This document shows positions 17,303 to 26,602 of a DNA stretch of 64,000 nt, in pieces. Both the position numbers and the translations under genes were made by a program. The stretch spans positions 314,318-378,317 of the forward strand of contig NZ_LMJL01000008.1 in the NCBI RefSeq assembly GCF_001429295.1, in the 5' to 3' direction. Each line of letters begins with the position of its first letter. The stretch's first letter is position 1. The notes beneath the pieces were generated by a model. The model saw only the letters and a program-made list of their open reading frames with translations, did no database searches and was not told the DNA's origin. The DNA comes from Flavobacterium sp. Root935 (GTDB lineage: Bacteria; Bacteroidota; Bacteroidia; Flavobacteriales; Flavobacteriaceae).

Positions 17303-18336
17303 CCTACAAACTTTTTAAGTTGTATTTCCAAATCAACAATATAAGTCTGTTTATCGTCTTGAATATCTAATTTATAATCTTTCCCATAAATTAAATTCAA
17401 ACGTTCGATTGTGTTTTTTAAGCCGATTTTAGTCGAAATCACATCGTTTTTCTTCGGAATCGAATTGGTAACATGCAGATGTAGTAATCCTTCCTTTACC
17501 GTAATCGTAATTTTTACATAGCAGTTTTCTATTGCACAAGTTCCATGTTTAAAGGCATTTTCAACAAATGCAATTAAAAGCATTGGCGAAATTTTATAAG
17601 CATTTTCGTTGTCAATATCAGCATCAAATGTAATGTCACAGCGATAGCCAACTCTTTCTTTTTCAAGCTGTACATAACTGTTTATAAACTCCAATTCATC
17701 TTCCAGAGACACAAATTGCTTGCCGTTACTTTCCAGCTGATAACGCATGAGCTGCGAAACCTTCATAATCAAATCTGGTGTTCGGTCTGGAAATTGAAGA
17801 CTGATTCCGTAAAGTGTATTAAAAGTATTGAACAAAAAATGCGGATTCAATTGTCCTTTCAAAGAATTTAACTGCATTTGATTGAACAATAAAGCCGCAT
17901 CGGTTTGTTTTCTGTGAATACGATAAAATTTAAATACAATTATCGGACTCAGAATACAGACTAAAGTTCCTAGAACGCTGGCCAATTGATAAGCGTAACT
18001 TCTTTGATGCGAGTTTTGATACAAATGACATTTGGCAAACATATCCAGCATTGTGATTTCGTACAATACAACAGAAAATACAAAAACGCCAAACAATGTC
18101 AATATGATATACGTAAAAGGTTTGTTTGCTTTGAATAAAATGGGAAGGAGAAAGAAACGGTTAAATTGGGCGTGCATGTATAAAATACAATAGAAAAATA
18201 CCCCCATTAAAATAGAAATGAATGAACTAAATAACATCCAATCATTTTTTAAGGTATAAATTGTAAATGAAAAAAGGACAACGGCAACCTCCTGCCACCA
18301 TTTGTTATCCAATATGTTATCGACTTTTTTGTTCAT
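17299..18336 (-). CDS. LytS/YehU-type sensor histidine kinase
   Basis: 345 residues. Four predicted membrane helices occupy about residues 14-145. A linker leads to the His_kinase domain with its signature QLNSLKGQLNPHFLFNTFNT, whose His is the phosphorylation site. The ATPase part includes SPMLLIAFVENAFKHGT and KIGLKNTIERLNLIYG. There is no separate periplasmic sensor domain, so signal sensing is probably within the membrane. It is the upstream partner of the LytTR regulator and divergent from an efflux operon. Confidence 0.92.
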   Translation of the reverse strand: MNKKVDNILDNKWWQEVAVVLFSFTIYTLKNDWMLFSSFISILMGVFFYCILYMHAQFNRFFLLPILFKANKPFTYIILTLFGVFVFSVVLYEITMLDMFAKCHLYQNSHQRSYAYQLASVLGTLVCILSPIIVFKFYRIHRKQTDAALLFNQMQLNSLKGQLNPHFLFNTFNTLYGISLQFPDRTPDLIMKVSQLMRYQLESNGKQFVSLEDELEFINSYVQLEKERVGYRCDITFDADIDNENAYKISPMLLIAFVENAFKHGTCAIENCYVKITITVKEGLLHLHVTNSIPKKNDVISTKIGLKNTIERLNLIYGKDYKLDIQDDKQTYIVDLEIQLKKFVG

Positions 18337-18393
18337 TCTTAATTTGGAAATAGGTTACAAAGTACGAACAAATATTTAATTAATTTTTTCAAA

Positions 18394-18474
18394 AAATGAC
18401 AAATTCAATTCGTCATTTACTAGTGCAGTACATCACTTAACCTGACTTTTATCAGCGTAAGAGAAATAAATTTG
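18394..18474 (+). promoter_or_regulatory. Inverted repeat AAATGAC-N11-GTCATTT and -7 box before the efflux operon
   Basis: AAATGAC (18394-18400) and GTCATTT (18412-18418) form a perfect dyad with an 11-base spacer in the divergent region. A TAAATTTG -7 box lies at 18467-18474, 38 bases before the OMF start. The dyad is a candidate site for the adjacent LytTR regulator, although LytTR proteins more often use direct repeats. Confidence 0.45.
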
Positions 18475-18511
18475 TTTCATCAAAAAACATTTCATATCAC
18501 ACCTTGAGTTT

Positions 18512-19897
18512 ATGTATTTCAAAAAAATTACCATTTTATTTTTATTGATTTTTGCCTCAATCGGTTACTCTCAGACCCTTTCTTTAAAAGAAGCAATAAA
18601 AACTGGGCTTGAAAACTACGGTTCCATCCGAGCAAAAAACAATTACACCAATGCATCAAAAGAGACTCTAAAACAATCTCGTCGTGATTATCTGCCTAAC
18701 TTAAATTTGTCGGCGCAGCAAGATTACGGAACTGTAAATGGTCAAAACGGACCTCTTTATGGTTTTGGAGGACTTGGAGTTGCTTCATCAGGACTTCCGT
18801 TACCTGAACAAAACTGGAACTCAGCGTTTGGCGCGCTTTATCTGGTCAACATGAACTGGGATTTTTTCACATTTGGAAAAATGAAAGAAAAAATCAATTT
18901 GTCTAAGATTGATGTTCAGACCAAAGAAAAAGATTTAGAGCAGGAAAAATTCCAACAGGAAATCAAAATTTCTGCTGCTTATCTTAATTTATTAGCCAGC
19001 CAAAGATTATTGATTTCGCAGCAAAAAAATCTAGACCGCGCAGAAATTTTCAAAAAGACAGCTGTTGCCAGAGTTAAAAACGGATTATTAGCTGGCGTAG
19101 ATTCTACACTAGCAACTGCAGAAGTTTCTAAAGCTAAAATTGCTTTAAACTTAGCTAGAAATTTTGTCAAAGAACAAAACAACAAATTAGTTGATTTGAT
19201 GGGTGTTGCGCCTCAGGATTTTGTTACAGATACTCTTTTTGTAACTCAGATTCCAAAAGAACTAATTAAAGGAAATGTGGCAAATGACAGTCTGCATCCG
19301 TTATTGCAATTCTATAAAACGAGAATTGATTACAGCAACCAGCAGGTTAAATTATTCAAACGTTTTTATTACCCAACAATGAGTGCTTTTGGTGTTTTAC
19401 AAACCAGAGCTTCAGGATTTGAAAACAGCTATGCAACCGACCAAAATGCTTTCAGCAGAAATTATTGGGACGGCGTAAATCCAGATCGTACAAACTATTT
19501 GATTGGAGTTGGAATTACGTGGAATTTAACCACGCCGTTTAGATCCAGTAAACAAGTCAGCGCTCAGAAATTTGTTTCTCAGGCTTTACAGGAAGAATAC
19601 AATCAGGCGGATAGAGAATTGAAATCACAGCTCAATTTTGCCGAAGATAAGATCAGAATTACTTTAGAAAATTATGCCGAAGCGCCTATTCAGGTTGATG
19701 CGGCAAAAAGAGCTTATTTGCAAAAATCCACTTTATACAAAAACGGTTTAACCGACTTAACTGATTTAACACAAACAATGTATGTTTTGAATCGTGCGGA
19801 AATTGATCGTGATATTGTTAACAATAATGTATGGCAGTCGTTTTTGCTGAAAGTTGCAGCAACTGGCAATTTTGACTTATTTATAAATGAATTTTAA
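18512..19897 (+). CDS. TolC-like outer-membrane efflux protein
   Basis: 461 residues with signal peptide ILFLLIFASIGYSQ. Two TolC repeats of helix-rich sequence are visible: QTLSLKEAIKTGLENYGSIR at the start of the first and a second set including SQALQEEYNQADRELKSQLN. It forms the outer-membrane channel for the RND pump encoded 10 bases downstream. Placement first in the operon, before the pump, is typical of one Bacteroidota efflux family. Confidence 0.9.
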   Translation: MYFKKITILFLLIFASIGYSQTLSLKEAIKTGLENYGSIRAKNNYTNASKETLKQSRRDYLPNLNLSAQQDYGTVNGQNGPLYGFGGLGVASSGLPLPEQNWNSAFGALYLVNMNWDFFTFGKMKEKINLSKIDVQTKEKDLEQEKFQQEIKISAAYLNLLASQRLLISQQKNLDRAEIFKKTAVARVKNGLLAGVDSTLATAEVSKAKIALNLARNFVKEQNNKLVDLMGVAPQDFVTDTLFVTQIPKELIKGNVANDSLHPLLQFYKTRIDYSNQQVKLFKRFYYPTMSAFGVLQTRASGFENSYATDQNAFSRNYWDGVNPDRTNYLIGVGITWNLTTPFRSSKQVSAQKFVSQALQEEYNQADRELKSQLNFAEDKIRITLENYAEAPIQVDAAKRAYLQKSTLYKNGLTDLTDLTQTMYVLNRAEIDRDIVNNNVWQSFLLKVAATGNFDLFINEF

Positions 19898-19907
19898 TTA
19901 GATCCAA

Positions 19908-22900
19908 ATGAATTTAATACGTTTTGCACTCCGCAAGCCCATTTCCATATTAGTATTGGTTGCGGGTCTATTTTTCTTCGGAATTGGTGCCATCAAAGAC
20001 ATTAAGGTAGATATTTTACCGAAAATGAATTTGCCGGTTATCTATATTGCGCATCCTTTTGGAGGTTACACGCCAGACCAGATGGAAGCTTATTTTGCCA
20101 AGACTTATGTCAACATTCTGCCTTTTGCCAATGGTGTAAAATCGGTAGAAACTAAAAATATTCAGGGGTTAATGATCATGAAATTAACCTATTATGAAAA
20201 CACAAACATGGCGCAGGCAGCAGCCGAATTGAGTTCGCTTTCGAACAGAATTCAAGCGGCATTTCCACCGGGAACACAGCCTCCGTTTATCATTCGTTTT
20301 GATGCTTCTTCACTGCCGATCGGACAATTGGTTTTGAGCAGTAAAATACGTTCAAACAACGAATTACAGGATTTAGCCAACGTTTATGTCCGTGCTTCGT
20401 TTACTTCGATTCCAGGATTATTGTCTCCGGCACCTTTCGGCGGAAGCCCAAGAACAATCGAGGTTAACGTTGACCCAGATTTACTGCGTTCGCATAATAT
20501 GACACCAGATCAGGTTGTAGAAGCGATTCGTGTCAACAACCAAACGGCTCCGGGCGGAAACGTGCGAATGGGCGACAAAAATTATATCACGCCGACCAAC
20601 AATACAATTAAAGAAGTTAAGGATTTTGAAAACATTCCGTTATTCAAAGGAAGCGTTCAAAACTTAAAATTAGGCGATGTAGCGACTGTAAAAGATGGTG
20701 CCGATATTACTGCGGGTTATGCTTTGGTAAACGGAAAACGTTCAGTTTATATCAGTATTGCAAAAGCTGGAGATGCTTCGACTTGGGATGTGGTTCAGAA
20801 ATTAAAATCAGAACTTCCTAAAATTCAGAGTACATTACCAGAAGACGTAAAATTATCATACGAATTTGACCAGTCGGTTTATGTAATCAACTCGGTTAAA
20901 AGTTTAATTACCGAAGGAATTATCGGTGCGGTTTTAACGGGTTTAATGGTTTTATTATTCTTGGGAGATAGACGTGCAGCGTTAATCGTAATTTTAACGA
21001 TTCCGATTTCGATCATTTCGGGAGTTTTATTCCTGAAATTATTTGGGCAGACGATCAACTTAATGTCGCTATCAGGATTGGCTTTGGCAATTGGTATTTT
21101 GGTGGATGAAAGTACGGTTACGATCGAAAATATTCACCAGCATCTCGACATGGGAAAACCAAAGGCACTCGCCATTTGGGACGCCTGTCAGGAAATTGCT
21201 TTACCAAAATTATTGATTTTATTGTGTATTCTTGCCGTATTTGCACCAGCATTTACAATGGTTGGTATTCCGGGAGCGTTGTTTCTGCCTTTGGCTTTAG
21301 CAATCGGATTTTCAATGGTAATTTCGTTTTTACTTTCACAGACTTTTGTGCCTGTAATGGCCAACTGGTTAATGAAAGCGCATCCAAAACACGATCATAC
21401 GCCGGAAATTACAGACGATGAAGCTGAATTTAATGCCTGCGGCTTAACTCCAGAATCTGAAAGAGAGCTTATTACACAGAAAAAAAATTATGTAGAAAAA
21501 GACGATACAAACAGCGACGGAAAAATAGGTGCATTTGAGCGTTTTAGAATCCGCTTTATGAGAACGCTGGATCGATTATTCGTTCATAAAAAAGCAACTA
21601 GTATTGTATATCTGGTTTCTGCAACGGTTTTAGCAATTGTATTAATTACTTTTATAGGTAAAGATGTATTTCCTAAAACCAATTCAAGTCAGTTTCAACT
21701 GCGACTTCGTGCTCCAGACGGAACTCGTTTAGAAAGAACAGAAGAACAGGCTGTGATTACATTAAAAGAATTGAAGAAAATGGTTGGCCCGGAACATATA
21801 GGAATTTCTTCTGTGTATGTCGGACAGCACCCGTCTTTATTCTCCATCAACCCGATTTATTTGTTCATGGCAGGTTCGCATGAAGCTGTTTTCCAGGTAA
21901 GTTTAAAAGATTATCATGCCGATATGGATGAGTTTAAAGACGAGTTCAGAGCAAGATTGAAAAAAGTACTGCCAGACACTAAAGTTTCTTTTGAACCAAT
22001 TGAATTAACGGATAAGGTTTTAAGCCAAGGTTCTCCTACTCCAATCGAAATTCGAATTGCAGGAAAAGATAAAAAACGAAATGAATTATACGCCAATCAA
22101 ATTGTTGACAAATTAAAAGCAATTTCATATTTCAGAGACGTTCAAATAGGACAGCCGATTCATTATCCTGCAATGAATATTGATATTGATAGAACCCGTG
22201 CAGCAGAATTAGGCGTAGACATGAACGATATTTCACGTTCGCTTGTGGCTTCAACCTCATCATCAAGATACACCGAAAAAAATATGTGGGTTGATGAAAG
22301 AGCGGGATTATCATACAACGTTCAGGTTCAGGTTCCGTTGAACCAGATGAAAAGTAAAACCGATATTGGAGAAATTCCGTTATTGAGAAACTCGCTTCGT
22401 CCTGTTTTAAGTGACGTTGCTAAAATTACACCCGGATTTGTAAGCGGTGAAAATGACAATTTAGGGGCCATGCCGTACATTACCGTTACTGCAAACATCA
22501 ACCAAACCGATTTAGGTACGGCTACAAAAGATGTAGGCAAAACAATTAGTTCTCTTGGCGAATTACCACGTGGTTTGTTTATCACGCCAATTGGACTAAG
22601 TACTGTACTGACTGAAACATTAAGTAGTTTACAATCAGGATTATTGGTTGCCGTTTTTGTAATCTTCTTAATGTTGGCCGCTAATTTCCAGTCGTTCAAA
22701 GTTTCGTTAGTAATCTTAACGACAGTTCCTGCGGTAGTTTTAGGAGCCTTATTAATGCTGACTATTACAGGTTCTACACTAAACTTACAGTCGTATATGG
22801 GAATTATTATGTCGGTTGGGGTTTCGATTGCCAATGCCGTTTTATTGGTTACGAATGCCGAACAGCTTCGAAAAATAAATGGCAATGCCTTAGAATCTGC

Positions 22901-23192
22901 GCGTGAAGCTGCTGCACTGCGTTTGCGTCCAATTATCATGACTTCTGTTGCGATGATTGCGGGAATGCTGCCAATGGCAATTGGCCACGGCGAAGGAGGC
23001 GATCAGGTTTCTCCGTTAGGAAGAGCGGTTATCGGTGGACTTTTATTTTCTACTTTTGCCGTATTATTAATCCTTCCGCAGATTTTTGCCTGGGCACAAG
23101 AAAAAACAACGACACAATCTGTTTCTTTAGATCCCGAAGACGAAGAAAGTATCCATTATATCTCATCATTAAAACCAAAAAATGAACACTAA
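19908..23192 (+). CDS. RND efflux transporter with an EF-hand loop in the TM6-TM7 segment
   Basis: 1094 residues, the AcrB/HAE1 superfamily. An N-terminal helix (ISILVLVAGLFFFGIGAI) precedes the first porter domain. TM4 carries ALAIGILVDESTVTIEN, where the two AcrB-type proton-relay Asp positions read Asp-Glu. Between TM6 (ending near VPVMANWLM) and TM7 (VYLVSATVLAIVLITFI) lies a ~70-residue hydrophilic, cytoplasmic segment. It contains DTNSDGKIGAFE at residues 533-544, a textbook 12-residue EF-hand loop (Asp1, Asn3, Asp5, Gly6, Ile8, Glu12). The second porter domain and TM8-12 follow. The substrate is unknown. The next gene overlaps its end by 11 bases. Confidence 0.93.
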   Translation: MNLIRFALRKPISILVLVAGLFFFGIGAIKDIKVDILPKMNLPVIYIAHPFGGYTPDQMEAYFAKTYVNILPFANGVKSVETKNIQGLMIMKLTYYENTNMAQAAAELSSLSNRIQAAFPPGTQPPFIIRFDASSLPIGQLVLSSKIRSNNELQDLANVYVRASFTSIPGLLSPAPFGGSPRTIEVNVDPDLLRSHNMTPDQVVEAIRVNNQTAPGGNVRMGDKNYITPTNNTIKEVKDFENIPLFKGSVQNLKLGDVATVKDGADITAGYALVNGKRSVYISIAKAGDASTWDVVQKLKSELPKIQSTLPEDVKLSYEFDQSVYVINSVKSLITEGIIGAVLTGLMVLLFLGDRRAALIVILTIPISIISGVLFLKLFGQTINLMSLSGLALAIGILVDESTVTIENIHQHLDMGKPKALAIWDACQEIALPKLLILLCILAVFAPAFTMVGIPGALFLPLALAIGFSMVISFLLSQTFVPVMANWLMKAHPKHDHTPEITDDEAEFNACGLTPESERELITQKKNYVEKDDTNSDGKIGAFERFRIRFMRTLDRLFVHKKATSIVYLVSATVLAIVLITFIGKDVFPKTNSSQFQLRLRAPDGTRLERTEEQAVITLKELKKMVGPEHIGISSVYVGQHPSLFSINPIYLFMAGSHEAVFQVSLKDYHADMDEFKDEFRARLKKVLPDTKVSFEPIELTDKVLSQGSPTPIEIRIAGKDKKRNELYANQIVDKLKAISYFRDVQIGQPIHYPAMNIDIDRTRAAELGVDMNDISRSLVASTSSSRYTEKNMWVDERAGLSYNVQVQVPLNQMKSKTDIGEIPLLRNSLRPVLSDVAKITPGFVSGENDNLGAMPYITVTANINQTDLGTATKDVGKTISSLGELPRGLFITPIGLSTVLTETLSSLQSGLLVAVFVIFLMLAANFQSFKVSLVILTTVPAVVLGALLMLTITGSTLNLQSYMGIIMSVGVSIANAVLLVTNAEQLRKINGNALESAREAAALRLRPIIMTSVAMIAGMLPMAIGHGEGGDQVSPLGRAVIGGLLFSTFAVLLILPQIFAWAQEKTTTQSVSLDPEDEESIHYISSLKPKNEH

Positions 23193-24270
23193 AATTATAA
23201 AATACAGCCCGCTGTTTTTAGCAGCATTATTTTTTCTGAACAGCTGTAATTCAAAGAAAGAAGAAGTTGTTACGGCAGAAATTGAACCTAAAACAGAAAC
23301 GTTTCTTTTAGAAAAAGAAAAACTGACTACAGAATTGCGTTTACCAGCAGAATTAACGGGTTTCCAACAGGTAGATTTATACGCCAAAGTGAGCAGTTTC
23401 GTAAAATTATTAAAAGTTGATATTGGAACGAAAGTAAAAAAAGGACAGCTTTTGATTGTGTTAGAAGCGCCAGAAATCAGTTCGCAATTGGCTGCAGCCG
23501 AATCAAGATTGAAATCGATGGAAGCGATTTATGCAACAAGCAAAAGCACCTACAACCGTTTGTATGAAACAAGCAAGGTTGAAGGAACGATTTCTAAAAA
23601 CGATTTAGAAATGGCAAGCGGTAAAAAGAATTCTGATTACGCACAATATCAGGCTGCGGTTGCGGCACACAAAGAAGTGGGCATTATGAGAGGTTATCTA
23701 GAAATCCGCGCTCCTTTTGACGGTGTTGTAGCAGCTAGAAATGTGAATTTAGGAACTTACGTTGGTCCAGCCGGAAAAGGTTCTGATCTGCCTTTGTTGA
23801 CGATTCAACAGCAGGATAAATTGCGTTTGGCGGTTTCTATTCCAGAATTGTATACGGGATATTTACACAATGGCGACGAAATGAGTTTTAATGTAAAATC
23901 GCTGCCAGAAACTTTTAAAGCGAAAATTACCAGAATGTCTGGTGCTTTAGATTTAAAACTGCGTTCTGAGCGTGTTGAAATGGACGTTATCAATACCAAA
24001 AAAGATCTTTTACCTGGAATGGTTGCCGAAGTTTTATTGCCTTTAAACGCAAAAGACAGCACATTTGTAGTTCCGAAATCGGCGGTGGTGAATTCTGCTG
24101 AAGGTTTATTTGTGATCAAAGTTTTGAACCACAAAGCAACAAGAGTCAACATTAAAAAAGGAAGAGAAATCGACGATAAAATCGAAATATTCGGTGATTT
24201 AAACCCGAAAGATAAACTGGTAAAAATTGCCAGCGAAGAAACTAAGGAAGGCGATACAATAAACGAATAA
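23182..24270 (+). CDS. Periplasmic adaptor (membrane fusion) lipoprotein
   Basis: 362 residues. A lipoprotein signal ends in FFLNSC. The lipoyl-like half-motifs VDLYAKVSSFVKLLKVDIGT and YLEIRAPFDGVVAARNVNLG flank an alpha-hairpin (about residues 95-150); beta-barrel and membrane-proximal domains follow. It joins the RND pump to the TolC-like channel. The start codon lies inside the pump gene (11-base overlap), so translation is coupled. The operon ends here, followed by a strong terminator. Confidence 0.92.
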   Translation: MNTKIIKYSPLFLAALFFLNSCNSKKEEVVTAEIEPKTETFLLEKEKLTTELRLPAELTGFQQVDLYAKVSSFVKLLKVDIGTKVKKGQLLIVLEAPEISSQLAAAESRLKSMEAIYATSKSTYNRLYETSKVEGTISKNDLEMASGKKNSDYAQYQAAVAAHKEVGIMRGYLEIRAPFDGVVAARNVNLGTYVGPAGKGSDLPLLTIQQQDKLRLAVSIPELYTGYLHNGDEMSFNVKSLPETFKAKITRMSGALDLKLRSERVEMDVINTKKDLLPGMVAEVLLPLNAKDSTFVVPKSAVVNSAEGLFVIKVLNHKATRVNIKKGREIDDKIEIFGDLNPKDKLVKIASEETKEGDTINE

Positions 24271-24347
24271 CCTGCGTTTAAGTCTTCATTTTAGTGATTA
24301 TTAATTACTGTACGCATTTTTATGAATGCAAATTTAAAAATTTGCCT

Positions 24348-24384
24348 AAAAGGACGGCGCTGTTAAAGTGCCGTCCTTTTTTTA
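24348..24384 (+). terminator. Terminator of the OMF-RND-MFP operon
   Basis: AAAAGGACGGC (24348-24358) pairs with GCCGTCCTTTT (24370-24380) around an 11-base loop and runs into seven T. The rest of the 313-base gap up to 24585 is very AT-rich and shows no convincing TAnnTTTG box; it is the leader region of the next gene. Confidence 0.9.
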
Positions 24385-24584
24385 TTTTCACAATTCACAT
24401 AAGGTTTAAATGTTTTGTATTAACATATAAATAAACTTATTTTATTATTTTAATGTCTTTTAGTGGTAGCTTATTTAAAACATTTAAGAATATATTTACA
24501 AAACAAACTTATTTTCACCACAATATTTTACGACACCTACGTGGAAATTTAGATAGTGGAGAAAAACATTAACAGGAATCAATT

Positions 24585-26102
24585 ATGACAATTTATAGAA
24601 AATCTAAAGGCAATTATGAACAACATGAAGAAGTTGAAATTTTTACTAAAAAATACACTTCAAATGTTGGAGGAAAGGCATCAATGACAGCTAGTGGTCA
24701 AACTTATTTTGGAAAGCCAGAAATCTATTCGGGGTCTCAAAAATTAGATTTCGAACTAGATCTTAAATTAGATAAAGAAGAAGAAACAGTTGTTCCTTTT
24801 GGAATTTTAGATTTTAAAAACAATCCTGAAAATCCTTTTTTTAATTTTAAATACACCTTAAAAAACAGTGATATAGATTCTTTGGATTTTAAAATTACAG
24901 ATGAGAATAATGAGGTAATTTATCAGATGGGATATTTAAAACCAGTAATCATATTAGCACAAAAAAAGCCCCTTATTCTTTTTGAAGCAAAAAAAACAAC
25001 ACAAGGACCGCTTATTTCAAAAACATGGGGATATCAAAAACTTTTTGCGCCCTATGTTTTGTCAGAACCAGATTATACAAAAAGAGGCGAATATCACTTA
25101 AATTGGGATGGTTTTGACAATGACGAAATCTATGACAGTACAAAATTTGCGGGTAAAAAACTGAAAGCGCAGATTATAGCAACTAAGGAGGGCAAAGTAA
25201 AAACGAAAGAAATTGAATTTGAAGTCTCATACAAAGAGGTTGATTGGGTAGATGTAATAATTAATCGAAACACAAAACGTATAGATGTTACACTCAGAGT
25301 AAACCTTACTGATGGCGGAGAAAATGGATTAACATGCCAAACCATAAATGCAAATATGTATGGAACGCCTGCGAGGACAGTTTGCGATTGGGATAAAATT
25401 CCCCCTTCCGTTTTAAATCCAAATAATCCCGTTATTAAAAGCAGAACAAGAAGCTTTTCAGATTTAGAAAAATTAGCTTTAGATGGATTAAATTATCATT
25501 GGGGGCGAAATAGAAATCATGCAGTAGCAAAAAATATAAATATTAATGGAGATTTATTTGAATTATATATAAATACTTTCAATGTTAAAGAAAACACAAT
25601 GAATACCGTTAAGCTAACTTACAATACCAATAATGATTGGATGCGTTCAGGAAATCCAAGTAAAGTTAGAGATGTTGTATCAACTTTTGGAAAATTAGTA
25701 TCAGGCGAGAGAATAGCATATAATATTGGATATTTGAACAATGTTGACTGGTATGAAATATCTAAACAAAATTGGTATTATTCAGATGCAAAGAAATATA
25801 AAGTTGATGAAAATTTTTCAGATACATCAGCGCATGAGATAGGTCATACAATTCTCCAAGCGTATGGTGGAACTGAGTATTCTTATACTCATGCAGGAAC
25901 TTCTGATATAACACAAAGAGTTATCAAAATTAGCGATGGAGGAAAAAGTTATTTTAATGAATTGAGAACAAAAGGAGAAATAAATTTGATGTATTATTAT
26001 GAAGATGAACCATGGTCAGGAAATCGTGATTATGCAAAATACGCTGCATCCGAAGAAGATGTTTTAAGTTTACTGTGGTTAACAAAAATAAAAGTATCAT
26101 GA
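24585..26102 (+). CDS. Putative secreted zinc-metalloprotease effector
   Basis: 505 residues with no signal peptide. The first ~48 residues contain TSNVGGKASMTASGQTYFG, a Gly/Ser/Thr-rich leader that I recall from other putative flavobacterial effectors (unverified). Residues ~165-215 (GEYHLNWDGFDNDEIYD, KKLKAQIIATKEGK) look like a FlgD-type Ig fold. The C-terminal region has HEIGH at residues 417-421, a zincin HExxH motif, followed by GGTEYSYTH that could give a further metal ligand. The lack of a Sec signal suggests delivery by a contact-dependent system such as the Bacteroidota type VI system (inference). Its stop codon overlaps the start of a lipoprotein gene (ATGA), the arrangement of effector and immunity genes. 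Confidence 0.6.
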   Translation: MTIYRKSKGNYEQHEEVEIFTKKYTSNVGGKASMTASGQTYFGKPEIYSGSQKLDFELDLKLDKEEETVVPFGILDFKNNPENPFFNFKYTLKNSDIDSLDFKITDENNEVIYQMGYLKPVIILAQKKPLILFEAKKTTQGPLISKTWGYQKLFAPYVLSEPDYTKRGEYHLNWDGFDNDEIYDSTKFAGKKLKAQIIATKEGKVKTKEIEFEVSYKEVDWVDVIINRNTKRIDVTLRVNLTDGGENGLTCQTINANMYGTPARTVCDWDKIPPSVLNPNNPVIKSRTRSFSDLEKLALDGLNYHWGRNRNHAVAKNININGDLFELYINTFNVKENTMNTVKLTYNTNNDWMRSGNPSKVRDVVSTFGKLVSGERIAYNIGYLNNVDWYEISKQNWYYSDAKKYKVDENFSDTSAHEIGHTILQAYGGTEYSYTHAGTSDITQRVIKISDGGKSYFNELRTKGEINLMYYYEDEPWSGNRDYAKYAASEEDVLSLLWLTKIKVS

Positions 26103-26422
26103 AAAATTATTTAATTATTTTCATTATGAATATCTTTTTTATCTCATGTAATTATGAATCAAAATACGGCTTTGTATACAATACTACAAAGAATGTTCCA
26201 ATTGAAAATGTAAAAGTATATGATGTCGATAATAATATTACAACTTATACAGATAAAGATGGTTATTTTAAATTGCCATATACTAAAAATTATCCATCAA
26301 AGTTAGTTTTTATTGCAAAAGGCTATAAAATTGATACCCTGCCTTCTTATGGATGTAGTAATTCAGGAGAAACATCAAACAAATGTTTTAAAGGACAAAG
26401 AATTTATCTTTCGCAAGATTAA
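26099..26422 (+). CDS. Lipoprotein, candidate immunity protein 1
   Basis: 107 residues from the ATG at 26099, which overlaps the effector stop codon. A longer reading from 26075 would bury the signal peptide. The lipobox is IFFISC. The rest is a compact beta-rich domain resembling carboxypeptidase-regulatory-like folds: YGFVYNTTKNVPIENVKVYD, YTDKDGYFKLPY, SKLVFIAKGYKIDT. It is homologous to the 117-residue lipoprotein at 26599. A membrane-anchored periplasmic inhibitor of the adjacent protease is the natural inference, but no immunity family was recognised. Confidence 0.65.
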   Translation: MKNYLIIFIMNIFFISCNYESKYGFVYNTTKNVPIENVKVYDVDNNITTYTDKDGYFKLPYTKNYPSKLVFIAKGYKIDTLPSYGCSNSGETSNKCFKGQRIYLSQD

Positions 26423-26440
26423 AATAAAAGATAGTAATAA

Positions 26441-26602
26441 AATCCTAAATTTCCTCTATCAGGAGAAATAGACATCATGCCTTATCATTCTGATAACATA
26501 TTAGGAGGTAAATTTAAACAACCTAATTTTTATAAAAGAAGAGTGGCTTCTGAAAATGATGTATTGGGGTTAATATAGTTAACTAAATTAAATATATTAT
26601 GA
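26441..26602 (+). pseudogene. Orphan 3' fragment of a second metalloprotease effector
   Basis: In one frame from 26441 the translation includes SGEIDIMPYHSDNIL (26459 onward) and RRVASENDVLGLI, then a TAG, then LTKLNIL. This matches the C-terminus of the intact effector: KGEINLM, AASEEDVLSLLWLTKIKV. The TAG falls where the intact protein has Trp, a single TGG to TAG change. The fragment's own final stop, TGA at 26600-26602, overlaps the ATG of the following lipoprotein gene by the same ATGA arrangement as the intact pair. No 5' part of an effector gene is present. Confidence 0.75.

Noticed and set aside
22328-22939. 203-codon frame antisense to the first RND pump
   Set aside because: It lies wholly within a clearly coding gene on the other strand and has no domain features.
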